64,000 nt of DNA, from positions 23,038,020 to 23,102,019 of the forward strand of contig CM020620.1 in NCBI GenBank assembly GCA_009829735.1. The letters run 5' to 3'. Position numbers and translations under genes: made by a program. Positions within the stretch are counted from its first letter, which is position 1, and each line of letters starts with the position of its first letter. Shown one piece after another: positions 9,402-21,185 of this stretch. Source of the DNA: Pyropia yezoensis (taxonomy: Eukaryota; Rhodophyta; Bangiophyceae; Bangiales; Bangiaceae). A model generated the notes under the pieces. That model had not been told where the DNA came from and did no database searches. It saw only the letters and a program-made list of their open reading frames with translations.

Positions 9402-10070
9402 GGGCCCGCGTGGCTGCGGCGGCGGTTGGTGCGGTAGGGGAGATTGTTGCTGGTTGGTGCCGGTCGTCGCGCACGGTCAGTGGGCCCGCGCGGCCGCGGC
9501 GGCTGCTGGTGTCGTAGGTGTGGTCGGTGCTGGTGGTGGCGCACGTCGACGACAGCTGGGTGGGGCGTTAGGCGTGCTCCTCCTTCTGGTGGAGGTGCTT
9601 CCGTGGACGCCAGCGGTGGTGATCTTCATCTTCCTCATCTGCTGCTCGCTCCGCGTGTGGGTGTGTGTCGGCCGCACGGTATGTGGGCCCGCTTGGCTGC
9701 GGCGGCGGTTGGTGTCGTAGGTGCGGTCGGTGCTGGTGGTGGCGCACGTCGACGACAGCTGGGTGGGGCGTCGGGCGTGCTCCTTCTGCTGGTGGAGGTG
9801 TTTCCGTGGACGCCGGTGCTGGTGATCTTCATTTTCCTCAGCTGCTGAGCGCTGCGCGTGCGGGTGTGTGTGGGCCGCAAGGTCTGTGGGCCCGCGCGGC
9901 CGCGGCGGCGGCTGGTGTCGTAGGTGCGGTCGGCTTCCGGTGCTGGCGCACTTCGACGACAGCTGCGGTTGGTGCGGTTGGTGCTGTTTTCGCTGGTGTT
10001 TGCGCACGTCGACGACTCAGTGTGTGTGCGCGTGTCGCCCCCTCTGCTGGCGAACGTGCTTCTGACGACA
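9402..10070. repeat. Degenerate tandem repeat, period 203 bp
   Basis: Units begin GGGCCCGC followed by a GCGGCGG-rich stretch at 9482, 9685 and 9888, exactly 203 bp apart; a shorter partial unit starts at 9402. Each unit carries a GCGCACGTCGACGACAGCTG block and a GTGATCTTCAT block. The last unit loses its second half and repeats only the CGACGAC block twice. Frames are open across units on both strands, but the product is low-complexity, so I treat it as a minisatellite. Confidence 0.75.
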
Positions 10071-10129
10071 TCGATGGTCGTGATCTCAATCTGTTTTGAC
10101 TGCTGCTTGCTGCCAGCTCCACGCGCAGA

Positions 10130-10499
10130 TGCCGCATCTGCCGCTACACGTAAAGGACGGGCACCTCTGGTCACAATGCCAAGAACTGCGTGCTCAACGG
10201 CATGCAGTACCGGGCCTTTGAGCCGACCACCAGCCCCTACCATGTTTCTGGACCGTGTCTTTCTTGCAGCCGCTCGCACAGCGTGAAGTGCACCGTGTGC
10301 CACAAGCTCGGGCACTAGAACACCACGAAGCCGTACACCCCCATCCGATGGCGCATGAAAAAGGGCACGCCGGCGCGGTCTGACCATCAACGGCCCCTGA
10401 CAGGAACTGACTTTGTGTGTGAGTTTGTGAAGGACTCGGACGTGAGGCAGATTTTGGAGAACTGCGTCAACGCGGCAACCGAAGCGGCACTGCGCAAGG
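10130..10499 (+). pseudogene. Decayed zinc-knuckle ORF cut by an LTR
   Basis: One frame, broken by TAA and TAG, reads as protein: CRIC followed by a short insertion and SGHNAKNC (a CCHC knuckle), then about 25 residues, then CLSCSRSHSVKCTVCHKLGH (further Cys/His pairs), then a tail with FVCEFVKDSDVRQILENC and AATEAALRK. The frame ends where the LTR of A1 begins, so the gene was truncated by that insertion or its rearrangement. The Cys/His layout resembles the pseudogene at 23,714-24,662. Such doubled knuckles occur in gag-like and transposon proteins; the exact family is unknown. Confidence 0.5.
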
Positions 10500-10958
10500 T
10501 GCAGGGGGAGGAACGGGTCAGGCTAGTGGCCTGCCGCCCCTTGCATGGCACGTGTTGCCCCTCTACCTGAGGGTCAATACTGCCACAATTCCCTCAGTTA
10601 GGGATAGCTAGCTTAGTAGTAAATCCAACGTGGATTTGAGGGTCTTCTGCATTTTATCGTCTTGAATTTTCGTGTGGCCCGGTGGGCAGGTGCTGGGGTG
10701 GGAGATTCTGAGCGGCGAGATTCTGAGGGGACTCTGGGGGGATAAGGGGAGGGACAGCGGGGCTTGGCCTTGCTTCCCTGTCCCGACCAAGAAACTGTTG
10801 GCCCACACACCATCTTATTGTTTGTCAGTGCGGGGATTGCCCCACAACAGGGATAGAGTGTGTGCGACTTGCACTTCTTCCGGTTCCCCCGACACGGGAG
10901 GCAGCCCTTGCGCACCGCCCCAACTTGGGTGTCGCGTGTGCGAGTGGTTTTTGCCGCA
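10500..10958 (+). repeat. Family A LTR (A1, 5' LTR), first 88 bp inverted
   Basis: From 10,588 to 10,958 it matches the other A LTRs in plus orientation and ends TTTTTGCCGCA, followed after TT by the primer-binding site at 10,961. But 10,500-10,587 is the reverse complement of the normal LTR start, so the terminal TGTGGCAGTATTGA appears as its complement ending in TGCCACA at 10,587. Confidence 0.85.
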
Positions 10959-11077
10959 TTTGGTGGAGCAGCAGGGGACAGAGGTAAACTTTACCTCCGG
11001 GTGCACCCGGGTTGAGGGGGCCCTCTGTCTCAGAGGAACGGTGGACTTGGACCGTGTCATACGGATCGCTAGCCAAC

Positions 11078-11803
11078 ATGGCTGGTTCGGACCCCCCGTC
11101 GTCCGGGGAGTACACGGGTGACGCACGTACTCCGGTGCCTTTGAATACTGGTGAGACACAGGTAGGTGTACTTGGGGTCGCAGAGGGACTAGAGGCCCCT
11201 CAAGCCACCAGGACTGGGAGTACGGGCGGGCAACAGGCCACTCCGACTCAGTCGGGAGCTCATTCGGGTGACACTTCTGATGTTGGTGGGCCGAAGTCTG
11301 GCCACCGTGTGGTACACTCAACGGGAACGTCCCAAGGGGTGAGGACTGTCCCAGCGGGTTCCACTCGGGTTGGAGCCAACTTTGGCATGGAGCCGTCGCC
11401 AACTAGGCTTTCGGAGGACGGCGGACCTCCGTTGGTCGGCGATGGGCTCGCGCCCATGCCCCCGGTTGAGACCCCTGAGGATCGTGGTTACCCCTCAGGT
11501 GGACTCCCGGAGGCGGACCGAGAATCAACTGGAGTCTTCAATCCACTCCTCGCGGAAACTGTCCGTCGGGAGGCGACCAATGTGTTGCGGCAGACTTTGC
11601 CGGACCTGGTGGTCACGATGACGAATACTATTTTGAATCAGATTGTGGCGAGTTTGCCAGATGGTCTCAATGTCCAGACCGGATTGGGGCTTTCGAGCCC
11701 TCAGACGCAGGGGGAACCCCTCCCTACGCCTGTCTCGGGTCGCCCCGAACCGGGGGCGACCCCCGTGACTCCCAACGCGGGAGCCACACCATTCTCGGTG
11801 GGG
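11078..11803 (+). pseudogene. gag: A1 gag, N-terminal fragment
   Basis: Starts MAGSDPPSSGEYTGDART and follows family-A Gag (Pro/Thr/Gly-rich N-terminal region) in an uninterrupted frame until about 11,803. There the sequence leaves family A and enters an unrelated element (C). Capsid, zinc knuckle and pol are absent. It keeps a serine codon where A2 and A4 have a TGA (about 11,318), so it represents a less decayed gag allele. Confidence 0.8.
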
Positions 11804-12083
11804 CACACCGGTCATCCGGCTGCGACAACACTCAATGGTGCTCCACGCGCACCGACGACGGTTGCGCTACAACCCGGGCGAGCTCCCGCTCCCAACACGG
11901 GTCCAGCACGACGGGACTGGAGAGACTTCTCCCACGAGCGCCGACGGCACTGCCGTCCCCGTCCGAGGGGAAAGAAGTTTACCAACATCCGCCCGGCGGA
12001 GTCCAGCGCCGCCCGGACAGACAGGCGCCGGACCCGGGCCACCAGGTCGGGAACCGACATGGACGGGGTACCCCCCGGCGGGG

Positions 12084-12971
12084 CTAAGTCACCACCCAAC
12101 GGGGCAACCCGAGCCAGGTCACTAGGTCGGGAATCGACAGGGAAGGAGGACCCCGCGGTAGAGCTACGGCGCCACCCAGCGGGGCAGCCCGGGCTGGCCC
12201 CGGCAAGACCGCCGCCCCCAGGGGAAGCCCCGCCGCACCGACCTCTACATCGACAGGGTCTACGGGCGGTGCAACCCCAGGCGGTACCGCCACTCGGGGG
12301 CGGGAAGGAAGAAGAAGGGCGGGACCAAGCCGAGGCGAGGACCCACCGTTGACGGCCATGCGTGAAGCACTGTCGTCACCGACGGTCCCCCAGGGTAATT
12401 CGGGGAGAACCCCAAGGCCGACCGGAGGCACCTCCACACCTGGAATCTCTTGCGGTAGACGTCGACCGCCGCCGCCGTCTTGACCTGCCGACACCGGCGC
12501 TTCCCCCGCGGCTGGGGTGCCTTGAGCGCGGGCACCTGCCCCTTCGTGACCCGCACCACCGGGGGTAGACCCGCCGCCATCTAGGCGACTCCCATCGCCA
12601 CCTCCAGGGCGGGCGTCTTGCGACGACCGGGCGCCGGAACCGGCCCCAGCAACATCCCTGGAAGCCGGCGAGGAAAGCGCCCCCGCAAGACGGTCCACGG
12701 CCTTGCGCATTGACAGCGCGCGAGGGGCACCCGACGCGGACGGCGCCGTGGTGCCGCTGCAGACCGACATGAGACCACCCGACGGGGCGCCCGACAAGAC
12801 GTGGGCAGCCGCGTCAACCGGAGGAACCCCAGGCGCCTCGCCGTCCTCCGACGAGCTGGCACCCGCCAGGTAAAATACCCCGGCAGGAGTAGTATCGACG
12901 GCGCCGTCGTCCTCCATGTCCTGCTCCAGCAGGAGGTCGTCCACACCCCCGGTAGCTACCGGGTCAGTCAT
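12084..12971 (-). CDS. Element C antisense ORF, acidic/Pro-Gly-rich, 295 aa
   Basis: The frame starts MTDPVATGGVDDLLLEQDME and is then mostly low-complexity Gly/Pro/Ala/Ser to its end. It runs opposite to the direction set by the C polypurine tract and LTR, the same layout as the antisense genes of families A and B. Its start (G-V-x-D-x-L-x-E-x-MED, then PAG) is loosely like the family-A antisense start (GVETDSLDERMED). No core domain like that of A and B is seen, so it is either a truncated relative or GC-rich chance. An in-frame ATG at 12,992 is an alternative start. Confidence 0.35.
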   Translation of the reverse strand: MTDPVATGGVDDLLLEQDMEDDGAVDTTPAGVFYLAGASSSEDGEAPGVPPVDAAAHVLSGAPSGGLMSVCSGTTAPSASGAPRALSMRKAVDRLAGALSSPASRDVAGAGSGARSSQDARPGGGDGSRLDGGGSTPGGAGHEGAGARAQGTPAAGEAPVSAGQDGGGGRRLPQEIPGVEVPPVGLGVLPELPWGTVGDDSASRMAVNGGSSPRLGPALLLPSRPRVAVPPGVAPPVDPVDVEVGAAGLPLGAAVLPGPARAAPLGGAVALPRGPPSLSIPDLVTWLGLPRWVVT

Positions 12972-13261
12972 AACGAGGGGCGGCAGAGGCATCCCTCACC
13001 TCCTGGACGAGAGCTCGTCCACCTGAGCGTGAAAACACACCGGGACGAGCCAGGGACGCGCGGATACCCGCGCTCATGTACGCCCACCTCCAAACGGGAG
13101 TTCGCCCGACGACAGGTGGTAATGGTGTCTTCTAGCCGACCCCGTGCCACACACGGGCACGGGCGCCTTCCACCCCAGCACCGAGGTATCCGCGGCCACC
13201 ACCCACGGGGTGAATTGGAAGGGGTAACCCCAACGCACCCGTCCCCGCCCCCGCGGGAAGC

Positions 13262-13323
13262 GGATACAAACCACCCGCCAACCCGCCCTCGAGGATACAA
13301 ACCACCCGCCACCCCGCCCTCGA
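13262..13323. repeat. Two 31-bp tandem copies
   Basis: GGATACAAACCACCCGCCA... begins at 13,262 and again at 13,293, with one mismatch. It lies in the non-coding part of element C between the antisense ORF and the polypurine tract. Confidence 0.8.
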
Positions 13324-14034
13324 GAGAGCGGGGCCAACCCCAGAAACCTCGAGGCGGGTCCGCTTGCACCACCACCCCGGAAGGTTCGTGCGGCCAATCC
13401 CGTATCGGGAAGATCGACAGTCAGGTAAACGGACTGACTGTAAGTCACCTCGGGTGAGCGAGTACCGCCCACGTGCGACCCAAGGATTGCGTGACTGCCG
13501 TCAACGGGCACAAAGCCCTATCCAAGCGGTCAACGATTGCGAGATGTAGTTTATTCGGAAATACGAATTTACGTTCGACCCGAGGACGTGTCGAATCTAA
13601 GGGGGGGATATGTAGCAATATGGGAACCCGTATTGCTAACCCAACTTAGGGAGGCTACTTCTGCTTCGTACCTGATATTTAGTGGGTTCACTGTGGCTAC
13701 GGTATCTACGGGTTACGTATAGCCAGAGGAACCTGCGTATTGGAGGGTGGGGTATTTAGAGGTCGTCTCCGCGGGGTTGTAACGAGAGGCCGGCGGCAGA
13801 TTCGCCGTGGGCAATAGGATAAAAACAATACCCTCCCTCTTGGGCTCCCATCTTGGTCCCGTGGCTTGGGCTCCAAGGACAGCAACCTTGGCCTCCCGGT
13901 GACTCTGACGCAGATCCCCCTTTGGTGGGTGTTCCCTGAGAGTGGACAGGTATCGTATCCCTACTGTGCTAGTGGGTGGCAAAGCAGAGAACGAGTGTAA
14001 GGGACGGACGCAGAGGGGTGGTGCCAGCATGACA

Positions 14035-14338
14035 AGATGGATGCGGGTCTGGCGAGAGGGGAGCAAAGTAAATCGAGCAACCGAGCATTAACAGGAAGAG
14101 TGGGCACCCAATCAGGCGCTCTCACCGGGGCCAGGAGCACCCTCGTCAAAGAAGCGCTTCAAGCCATCATCGCCCATCCGGATGTCCACGACGAAATGCC
14201 GCAGCGAGGCCAAGACAAAGGGCACAACCAGATCCGCGCCCTCAGCACAGTCCATCAACGAGTCTTATACCTGCTTGGCCGTGTGCTGCCGATTCGTGAT
14301 AGATCACCTATTAAAAAGCACGTCCGGGCCACCAAAAG
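14035..14338 (-). other. Pre-insertion target DNA of A2 with a 47-codon ORF
   Basis: This is sequence into which A2 inserted. On the minus strand, the frame of the zinc-knuckle pseudogene at 23,714-24,662 continues here for nine further codons (GGPDVLFNR) to a TGA at about 14,316. Farther on, an ORF at 14,255-14,112 reads MDCAEGADLVVPFVLASLRH and ends GPGESA; it looks like real protein sequence but I do not recognise it. Confidence 0.4.
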
Positions 14339-14806
14339 TGTGGCAAAAACCACTTACACACACGGCACCCAAGTTGGGGCGGTGTACAAGGGCTGCCTCC
14401 CGTGTCGGGGGAACCGGAAGAAGTGCAAGTCGCACACACTCTATCCCTGTTGTGGGGCAATCCCCCACTGACAAACAAGAAGATGGTGTGTGGGCCAAAA
14501 GTTTCTTGGTCGGGACGGGGACGCAGGGCCAAGCCCCGCTGTCCCTCCCCTTATCCCCCCAGAGTCCCCTCAGAATCTCGCCGCTCAGAATCTCCCACCC
14601 CAGCACCTGCCCACCGGGCCACACGAAAATTCAAGACGATAAATGCAGAAAACCCTCAAATCCAAGTTGGATTTACTACTAAGCTAACTATCCCAAACTT
14701 AGGGAATACGGACCCGAATGCAGAGGGAGGAACGGATCAGGCTAGTGGCCTGCCGCCCCTTGCATGGCACGTGTTGCCCCCCTACCTGGGGGTCAATACT
14801 GCCACA
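14339..14806 (-). repeat. A2 3' LTR
   Basis: 468 bp, bounded by TGTGGCA and TGCCACA inverted ends (read on plus strand). Near-identical to the LTRs at 23,246, 28,030, 45,654, 48,208 and 57,692. Confidence 0.93.
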
Positions 14807-15144
14807 CTCCCCTCTCCTCAGTTCCGACCGACGCGGTCGGCCCTGTGAGGGGGTGCGTAAACGCACGTCTCGGCGTTGGGGGCGCGACTTGCTGTCCCCC
14901 CTTGAGTACGTAACGCGGATGTGGCGGCGGTCACGTTGACCGCCCCTCTCCTCAAGCTTGCCCACTCGGCAGCTTGCTCTCCTCAGTTCTCACCTCACCA
15001 CCACCAACACATCCCCTTCACCTTACCCTGGGCCGCCCCACGCTGGGAAGGCCACCCATTTACCCGCGATCCGAGCCCCCCTCAACTCGAGGCGGGTCTC
15101 GTGCAGCTGCTACCGCCCTGCCTCTCCCTAACTTGGGGAGAGCC

Positions 15145-17088
15145 ATGGTGACCCAGGGGGTGGAGACGGACTCTCTCGACGAACGTATGGAGGACACCTC
15201 CTACGGTGCAGCGCCCGCCGGGACTTCCGGCGGGGGCTCCGCGATCGCTCCGGGGGATGGGACTCCCGCGTCACCCGGCTTTGGGTTGAAGGCGGGATCT
15301 CTCCCGGAGGCGGGACAAGTTGTCCCGCGTGAGGCCTTGGGGCGGTGGTTTTACCCCGCTTGGCCTCTATATGAGGAGGGGTTGACTGTTCTTCGCTGTG
15401 GCCGACTTGGCACAGCGATGGGTCGGATATGAGACCGCCTACGGGAGAAGTATCCCCGTAGGGTCGGGTTCCCTGCCGGCTTCAGGACGGACCAGTTTGC
15501 CTTCCTGGACGACGAGGAGGTCGAGGACGTACAGCGGGCCAAGGCCATGGTGGACCGCGGGGGAACTATCCCGGGTCCCGGCGACTTGCCGACCTTTACT
15601 TGGGACGCGGTGGCAACTCGCCCCCCGTACCTTCACGAGGCCGATCCGCACGCTCATCACTTTGATGTGCGGATGGAGAAGGACCTCCGGCGAGGTCCCT
15701 ACTTGGTGACCTCGGCTCAACTTGAGTTTCCGCAGCAGGCTGCTGCCAGGAAGGAACAGTACTATCCGAAGAAGCCCGAGTGGTGGCCTCAAGTTGAGGT
15801 CCCCTATGGGTTCCCGGCGTTGCAGCCACGGTTGCTTGACCACTTCGGCTCCGTCATGTTGACGGCTGGCCCTGATCACCTGGTGTGGGCCATGTTGGCC
15901 ACCCAGTGGCTCCTCGAGGTCATGTCGACCTGGGTGTCTTGCGTTCAGCGGCGGGGGATGCTCTGGCATCTCCCCCTCCGGCTTATCCAAGGTTTGGAAC
16001 AGCTCACCCCTCAGCTAGTTGCTGAGGGGTGCTCATCAGGGCAACTCACTCTACTTGAGGAGATGCTCCGCCTGCACAAGTTTATCGAGTGGGAGAGTAT
16101 CGAGCACAAGTTGCGCCGCCCCGCTCGTGGGCCCAAGGACGATGGCGCACTTCGCCAATTCGTATGGGTCGCTCGTGAACTTCACGACGGCCGTGCAGTC
16201 CTACGAGAGGGGTTGGGCATCGGGGACTACCCGTATGCCCCGGGGGCGGATCGCCACACTGCGCCACCCCCGGACAAGGCCATAGTTATGGCCGTGCCCT
16301 CATATGATGTCCATATGACTCAACCCACTGCGGGGGCCCCAAGTCGGGGTCGCAGTTACACCCGGGTCCCGCCACCTCGGCGTGCCCCTCCGCTTCCTCC
16401 TGTCCCCTACCAGCCGCACGGGGACATCCCGATTAGCGTGGCCGTAGAGTCGTCCACCCCGGTGTCCCCTCACTTGGGGGCCACCCTGATGACGGTATAC
16501 CCCAAGTTGGTGTTACCACCCACGCCTCTAACCTCAGAGATGATGATCACCTCGTTGGTGCGCACCATTTCGTGGTTGGCCGCGTCGACCGCAACCCTTC
16601 AAACATCCGAGACTCCTCAACTTGAGGAGCGCGTTCGTACTGCAGTGGCGACCGCGAGTTGCGAGTCGGTGGCGGAGTTTATGACGGCCGAGTTGGCTCG
16701 CATTGGGGCTATTATGCCCCAGCCAGCCCCACTTGGGCGTGGCAAACGTCGTGCGAGCCGGGCATACTCGCCTCCTCGCCGTCGTCGACGACGCTCGCGG
16801 CGCTCTCCCTCCGTGTCGGAAGACGAGTTGTCTTACTCCGTCTCGGAGTCCTCGACTCCGTCTGAGTCGGAGTCGGTCCGGCGTCTGCGTCGCCAACTTG
16901 CGCGCAAGACTAAGCAGAAGAGCAGCCGCGGTCGTCGCCACTTGCGCGACCGTGAGGGGCGCGACGGGTCCGACTTGGAGCCGCCGGCCCCCTCGACTGG
17001 TGGGGAGCGTTATCACCGGGGGTCTCGCCGCTCGCCTCCACGTGAGGGCGAGGGCCGTGGGGTTGGAGAGGCTAGCACGCATGCCTAG
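15145..17088 (+). pseudogene. A2 antisense accessory gene, one nonsense mutation
   Basis: Coded opposite to gag-pol, convergent with pol and ending about 110 bp from it. Starts MVTQGVETDSLDERMEDTSY after AGCC. The 648-codon frame is broken only by TGA at 15,430-15,432, where A4 and A3 have Trp. Parts: Gly/Pro/Ser-rich N-terminus (1-65); a conserved module with ALGRWFYPAWPLYEEGL and FAFLDDEEVEDVQRAKAM (about 70-135); a core with YLVTSAQLEF, YYPK, VEVPYGFPAL and TQWLLEVMSTWVSCVQRRGM (about 180-300); a Pro-rich linker; and an Arg/Ser-rich tail (RRRRRRSRRSPS-type, about 545-647) like a nucleic-acid-binding or nuclear-localising segment. I recognise no known family. The core aligns with the family-B antisense protein at 39,027-41,144. 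Confidence 0.8.
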
Positions 17089-17199
17089 TTGGCAGCTGCC
17101 TTTGTTGTGAGAGTGTGAGGGTTAGGGCTGTAGTTAAAAGCCACTCTGCGTACCACTTCGACTTGAAGCACTCTCTTGGCACTGTTGCTCAGCCTTTCC

Positions 17200-20100
17200 T
17201 CACGTTGAGGGAGGGCTGTTAGGGTCTATCTCATTCCAGGCACAGTAGGCCCGGACCTTCTCAGCGGGAAGGTCCTCCACATATTCCCACGTATCATCCT
17301 TGGCTTTGTAGCCGAACCAACGCACCCTCAACATGAGGCGGTTGGTGTCCTCATCCCAGCCGTGGTCGATGAACTTATCGACCACGTACTCCTGCGGACC
17401 CTGTTTGGCCGCAGGCAGTGAGGGGAGGCGCCACGCCTTCAACGCACGCGCCCAAGCTGGGTCGCCTGCAGGCGGTGGTGCAACTTTGACCACGTCCTGT
17501 CCGTTCACTGTGCGGACCCCATCGTCACTTTCGATGGTGAAGCGCCGCCCATCAGTACGAAGGACCTGGTACGGCCCCTTCGTCTGGAATACCAACTTAC
17601 CCCCAGTTGGGGTGTGTGAGTGGACCAATACCCAGTCACCCTGCTCGGGGACATACTTGGCGTTGCGCACCTTTTTGTCAAAGGTACGCTTGTAGCGCTT
17701 TTGTGCTTTATCCATCTCAGCCCTGACTTGAGGGATGAGGTTCTCAAGCCTAGCAGCGAACTCCGCCTTACTCTCAGTAGGAGTAGGCGTCCTGCCACCA
17801 TCCTCCCTAGTTGGGAGCGGCCGCCGCACGGCAATAGACCACACGCGACGGGAGGTCACAAAAGCGAGGGGTTCTTCCCCGGTAGATGAGTGAACCTGTG
17901 AGTTGTAGGCAGTGGTAAGAATAGAAATGTATTGGGCCCACGTTTTCACGTGCTCACTCACATAGTGGCGCAGCTGCCTAACAATAGTTTTGTTGAAGCG
18001 CTCCACCTGCCCATGAGTTTATGGGTGGTAGGGGGTGGCATAGTTTGCCCGCACCCCCAACATATCCAGCACTCCCTGAAACAGTACAGACGCAAATTGC
18101 GGTCCATTGTCCGATAGTGTACTATCCGGAATGCCATTCGCGGCAACCCAGTGATCTAGGAAGGCTGACACGACCGACATGGCCGTGATCTCTGCCAGTG
18201 GGATCGCTTGCGTACGTTTCGTGAAGCGGTCACAGATAACTAGGAGGTACTGGTTGCCCCCCTCGGTCACTGGCAGCGGCCCAAGGATGTCCATCGCCAA
18301 CGTGGCAAAGGGCTCCTTGGCCGGGAACAAGAGCATAGCCATAGTAGGCCGCCGTTCCATCAGACGGTTCTGTGCACAACTTGTGCAGGCAGCCACCCAA
18401 CTGTAGATGTCCACCACCATGGACGGCCAGTAGTCCCTGGTCCTCAGGGTCTGGTACAGTTTACTAGACCCCAGGTGTGCACCTGTGGGAGCGTTATGCT
18501 CCCTCTCAAGGATACTGTCCTTGAGGGATGCGGGGACGACAAGTTGTTGGGTCCCCTGGAATACCCCCCTCCTCATGAGGAGGCCATCGTCTCCCAGAAA
18601 GAACCGCGTCTCCGCCACTGTATCCAGTGTATCCCTCTGCGACTTGCAGAAGGGGTCCTCGGCCTGGGCCTTCACCACCTCGTCCAGGGACAGGGGCAAG
18701 TACTTCTTGTTCCCTGGCGCCTCGGGGTTCAACGCCTGACCCGAGCGCGTGACTACCCCCACGATGGGGATATCCTCATCGACTGAGTGAGTGTCCAGCC
18801 CCTCGGTGGGTACCCGAGAGAGGCCGTCGGCAAGGGCATGTTGCCTGCCAGGTCGGTACTCAATATCGTAGTTGAACGGTGCCAGTCGCACCCTTCACCG
18901 GTTGAGACGAGTGTTCGTACAGTCCGTCTTGAAGATGAACTGCAACGCGCGGTGGTCACAGCGGATGAGGAACTTCTCACCCTCTAGGTAGTGACGAAGT
19001 GACGTCACCGCCCACACCACTGCGAGTCCTTCCAACTCGGTGACTCCGTAGTTCTTCTCGGCGGAGTTCAGCCCCTTGCTGAAGTATCCCACCGGCAAGT
19101 ACTCCTTGTCCGGCTGCTGCTGAAGCAACACACAACCAAGTTGGTCGTAGCTAGCGTCCACATCCAGGATGTAGTGGCCTCCCAACCTGGGAATAGCCAG
19201 GATAGGGGGCTTCAGCAGAAGGTCCCGAAGAGTCTCAAAGGATTCCTGCTCCACCCGACTTGGGGGAGGCAGGGTCTTCGGTAGCGTTGAGCTCACTAAC
19301 TCATTCAACGGTTTCGCCACCTTGGCGAAGCCCTTGGTGAAACGTCGGTACACGTTACACATCCCGAGGAAGCTCCTCATCTGGGTCTGGGTCCGGGGGT
19401 GCTGAGCCTTACGGATGGCCCTCAAGTTTTTCTCGTTGACACTGAGACGCCCCGGACGGACAACATGTCCCAAGTATTCCACGTCTTGAGTGAAGAGGTG
19501 GCACTTACTCGCCTTCAGTAACACACCGGCATCAGGAAGTAGCTTGAACACCTGGCCAAGATGGCCAATGTGTTCCTCCGGACTTCGGGAGAACACAATG
19601 ATATCGTCTAGGTACACGATACAGATCTGCCACCGTACTCCGGCCAGAATCATGTCCATAGCGCGCTGGAAAGTTGCCGGCGCGTTACACAGGCCAAACG
19701 GTAGACGCTTGCACTGGTAGGTACCACAGTGACAGGTAAAGGTAGTTTTATGCCTGTCCTCCGGGGCAATGGGAATTTGCCAGTACCCCGCGTTACAGTC
19801 CAGGGTAGAGAACACGTTTGCCTCCCCCAGAGAGTCCAGACAGTCGTCCATCCTAGGTAGGGGATAACTGTCCTTCACCGTGCTCTCGTTAAGCTTTCGG
19901 TAGTCGATACAGAACCGGGGAGTCCCATCAACTTTGGGGACGATAACCACCGGACTCGCCCACTCGGCGTTACTGGCCTCGATCACATCGAGGGCCTCCA
20001 TGCGAGCAACTTGCTCCTTAACGAGGGCCCTTGAACGGGGTCCTCCCCTATACGGTTGTTGGCGTATAGGGGGTGCACCGGTTTTCAGCTCGATCCGGTG

Positions 20101-21185
20101 TTGGGTGGCTCTCATGAGTCCCAATTGACCATCCCACAACTTGTGATATTGGTCCAAGAGGCGTTCAACTTGAACCCTCAACCTGGGTGGGACACCCTCC
20201 ATGTTAACATGGGGCCGAGGAGAGGCGGCCGGCTTGGCTTGATGCTTCTCCTTTCCGGACTTTGGGTCGCTACTTGCGCCCGCGTTGAGGGTGACCGCTA
20301 CTACCGGTCCCTCGTGTTGGTCGATATAGCCGAACTTGGCTCCCGACTTGAAGTACTTGGGCGACGAGCTCAGGTTCATAACCTGGATCCTCTACGGGAC
20401 TCCGGCTTTGGAGTCCATCGTGCCAAGGGCAACATGCACTTGGTGCTTGCGAGCAAGACGGGGGTAAGGGTGCACCAACCCGTTCCCCGTATAATCAGTT
20501 ACAACGTCAACGTGCGCCACCGAGTTGGGGGGCAACGTGACTTTACGGGCTAAACGCAGGGTAGCAGTAAACCCTTCTCTCACAGAGCAAACAGGCTTCG
20601 ACTGTGAGACTGTCACAGGAGCCACAGACTTTCCCTTACCAAGGATGGGGATGGTTTCCCCATTCATCAACTTGACCCAATACTCAGGGCCACAAATCAA
20701 AGGCACTTGTGTAACAACATAAGGGGTACCCAGAAGCAGGGGTACCGATATATTCTCAACTACTCCATAGGTCACGTCGACCTCATGGGTCCCCAACCTA
20801 GTTGGTAGGGTCACGGCACCAATGATGGGAAGTACCCCACCATTGATATCGATCAGATGGTCAGCTTTAGACCTCCAGCGTTGGAGCTTCACCTCCTTTG
20901 GTAATAGCGACTTGCGTATCAAGGAGGCTCCTGACCCGGTATCAAGTACGATACGGGCACAGCAGGCACGGCCGGGGGCAAGTTGCACCCGGCCAGCCAC
21001 CTGGAAGTTCTCACCCGTCAGCACCGCGATGACCCGACGTGGGTTTACGTTCTTGGGGAGTCCTACCCGAGGTGGGCGGACTCCCTTAGGTCGCCGCAGT
21101 ATCCGGCACGGTTGGTTCGTCCTCTTGACCCACTTGGCCGAAGCTGCCCTTGTGAGCTTAGGACGGCCAGCTCCAACGGTCACTC
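17200..21185 (-). pseudogene. pol: A2 pol: protease, RT, RNase H, integrase, chromodomain
   Basis: Read on the minus strand: protease VLDTGSGASLI (about 20,940), RT with FSTLDCNAGYWQIPI and IVYLDDIIVFS (about 19,810-19,600), RNase H (VDASYDQLGC, about 19,160), integrase HHCC (about 18,500-18,370) and D,D35E core, GPY-type module (GPYQVLRTDG) and a C-terminal chromodomain (YVVDKFIDHGWDEDTNRLML). Stops: TAG at 20,394-20,392 (Trp in A4), TGA at 18,897-18,895 (also in A4) and TAA at 18,021-18,019 (Gln in A4). Pol has no ATG at its start; it lies in the -1 frame of gag and overlaps the gag end, so expression by frameshift is expected. Confidence 0.9.

Larger units (their letters stand above)
11804..14034 (+). 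mobile_element. Family C LTR-retrotransposon, 3' fragment
   Basis: The plus strand at 13,597-13,609 has a polypurine tract (CTAAGGGGGGGATA) directly before TGTAGCAATATGGG, the expected join of internal region and 3' LTR. No gag-pol is left; the internal part holds a minus-strand ORF (12,084-12,971). The LTR appears to run from 13,610 to roughly 14,034 and includes an AT-rich GGATAAAAACAATA element, but I could not find a clear TG...CA partner end, so the right border is approximate. The left border at 11,804 abuts A1 gag. Confidence 0.5.

Noticed and set aside
10130-10320. Cys/His cluster as a piggyBac transposase C-terminus
   Set aside because: The Cys/His spacing does not fit the piggyBac cysteine-rich domain and there is no upstream transposase core.
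13262-13323. Possible CRISPR-like repeats
   Set aside because: Only two adjacent 31-bp copies with no spacer, in a eukaryotic transposon fragment.
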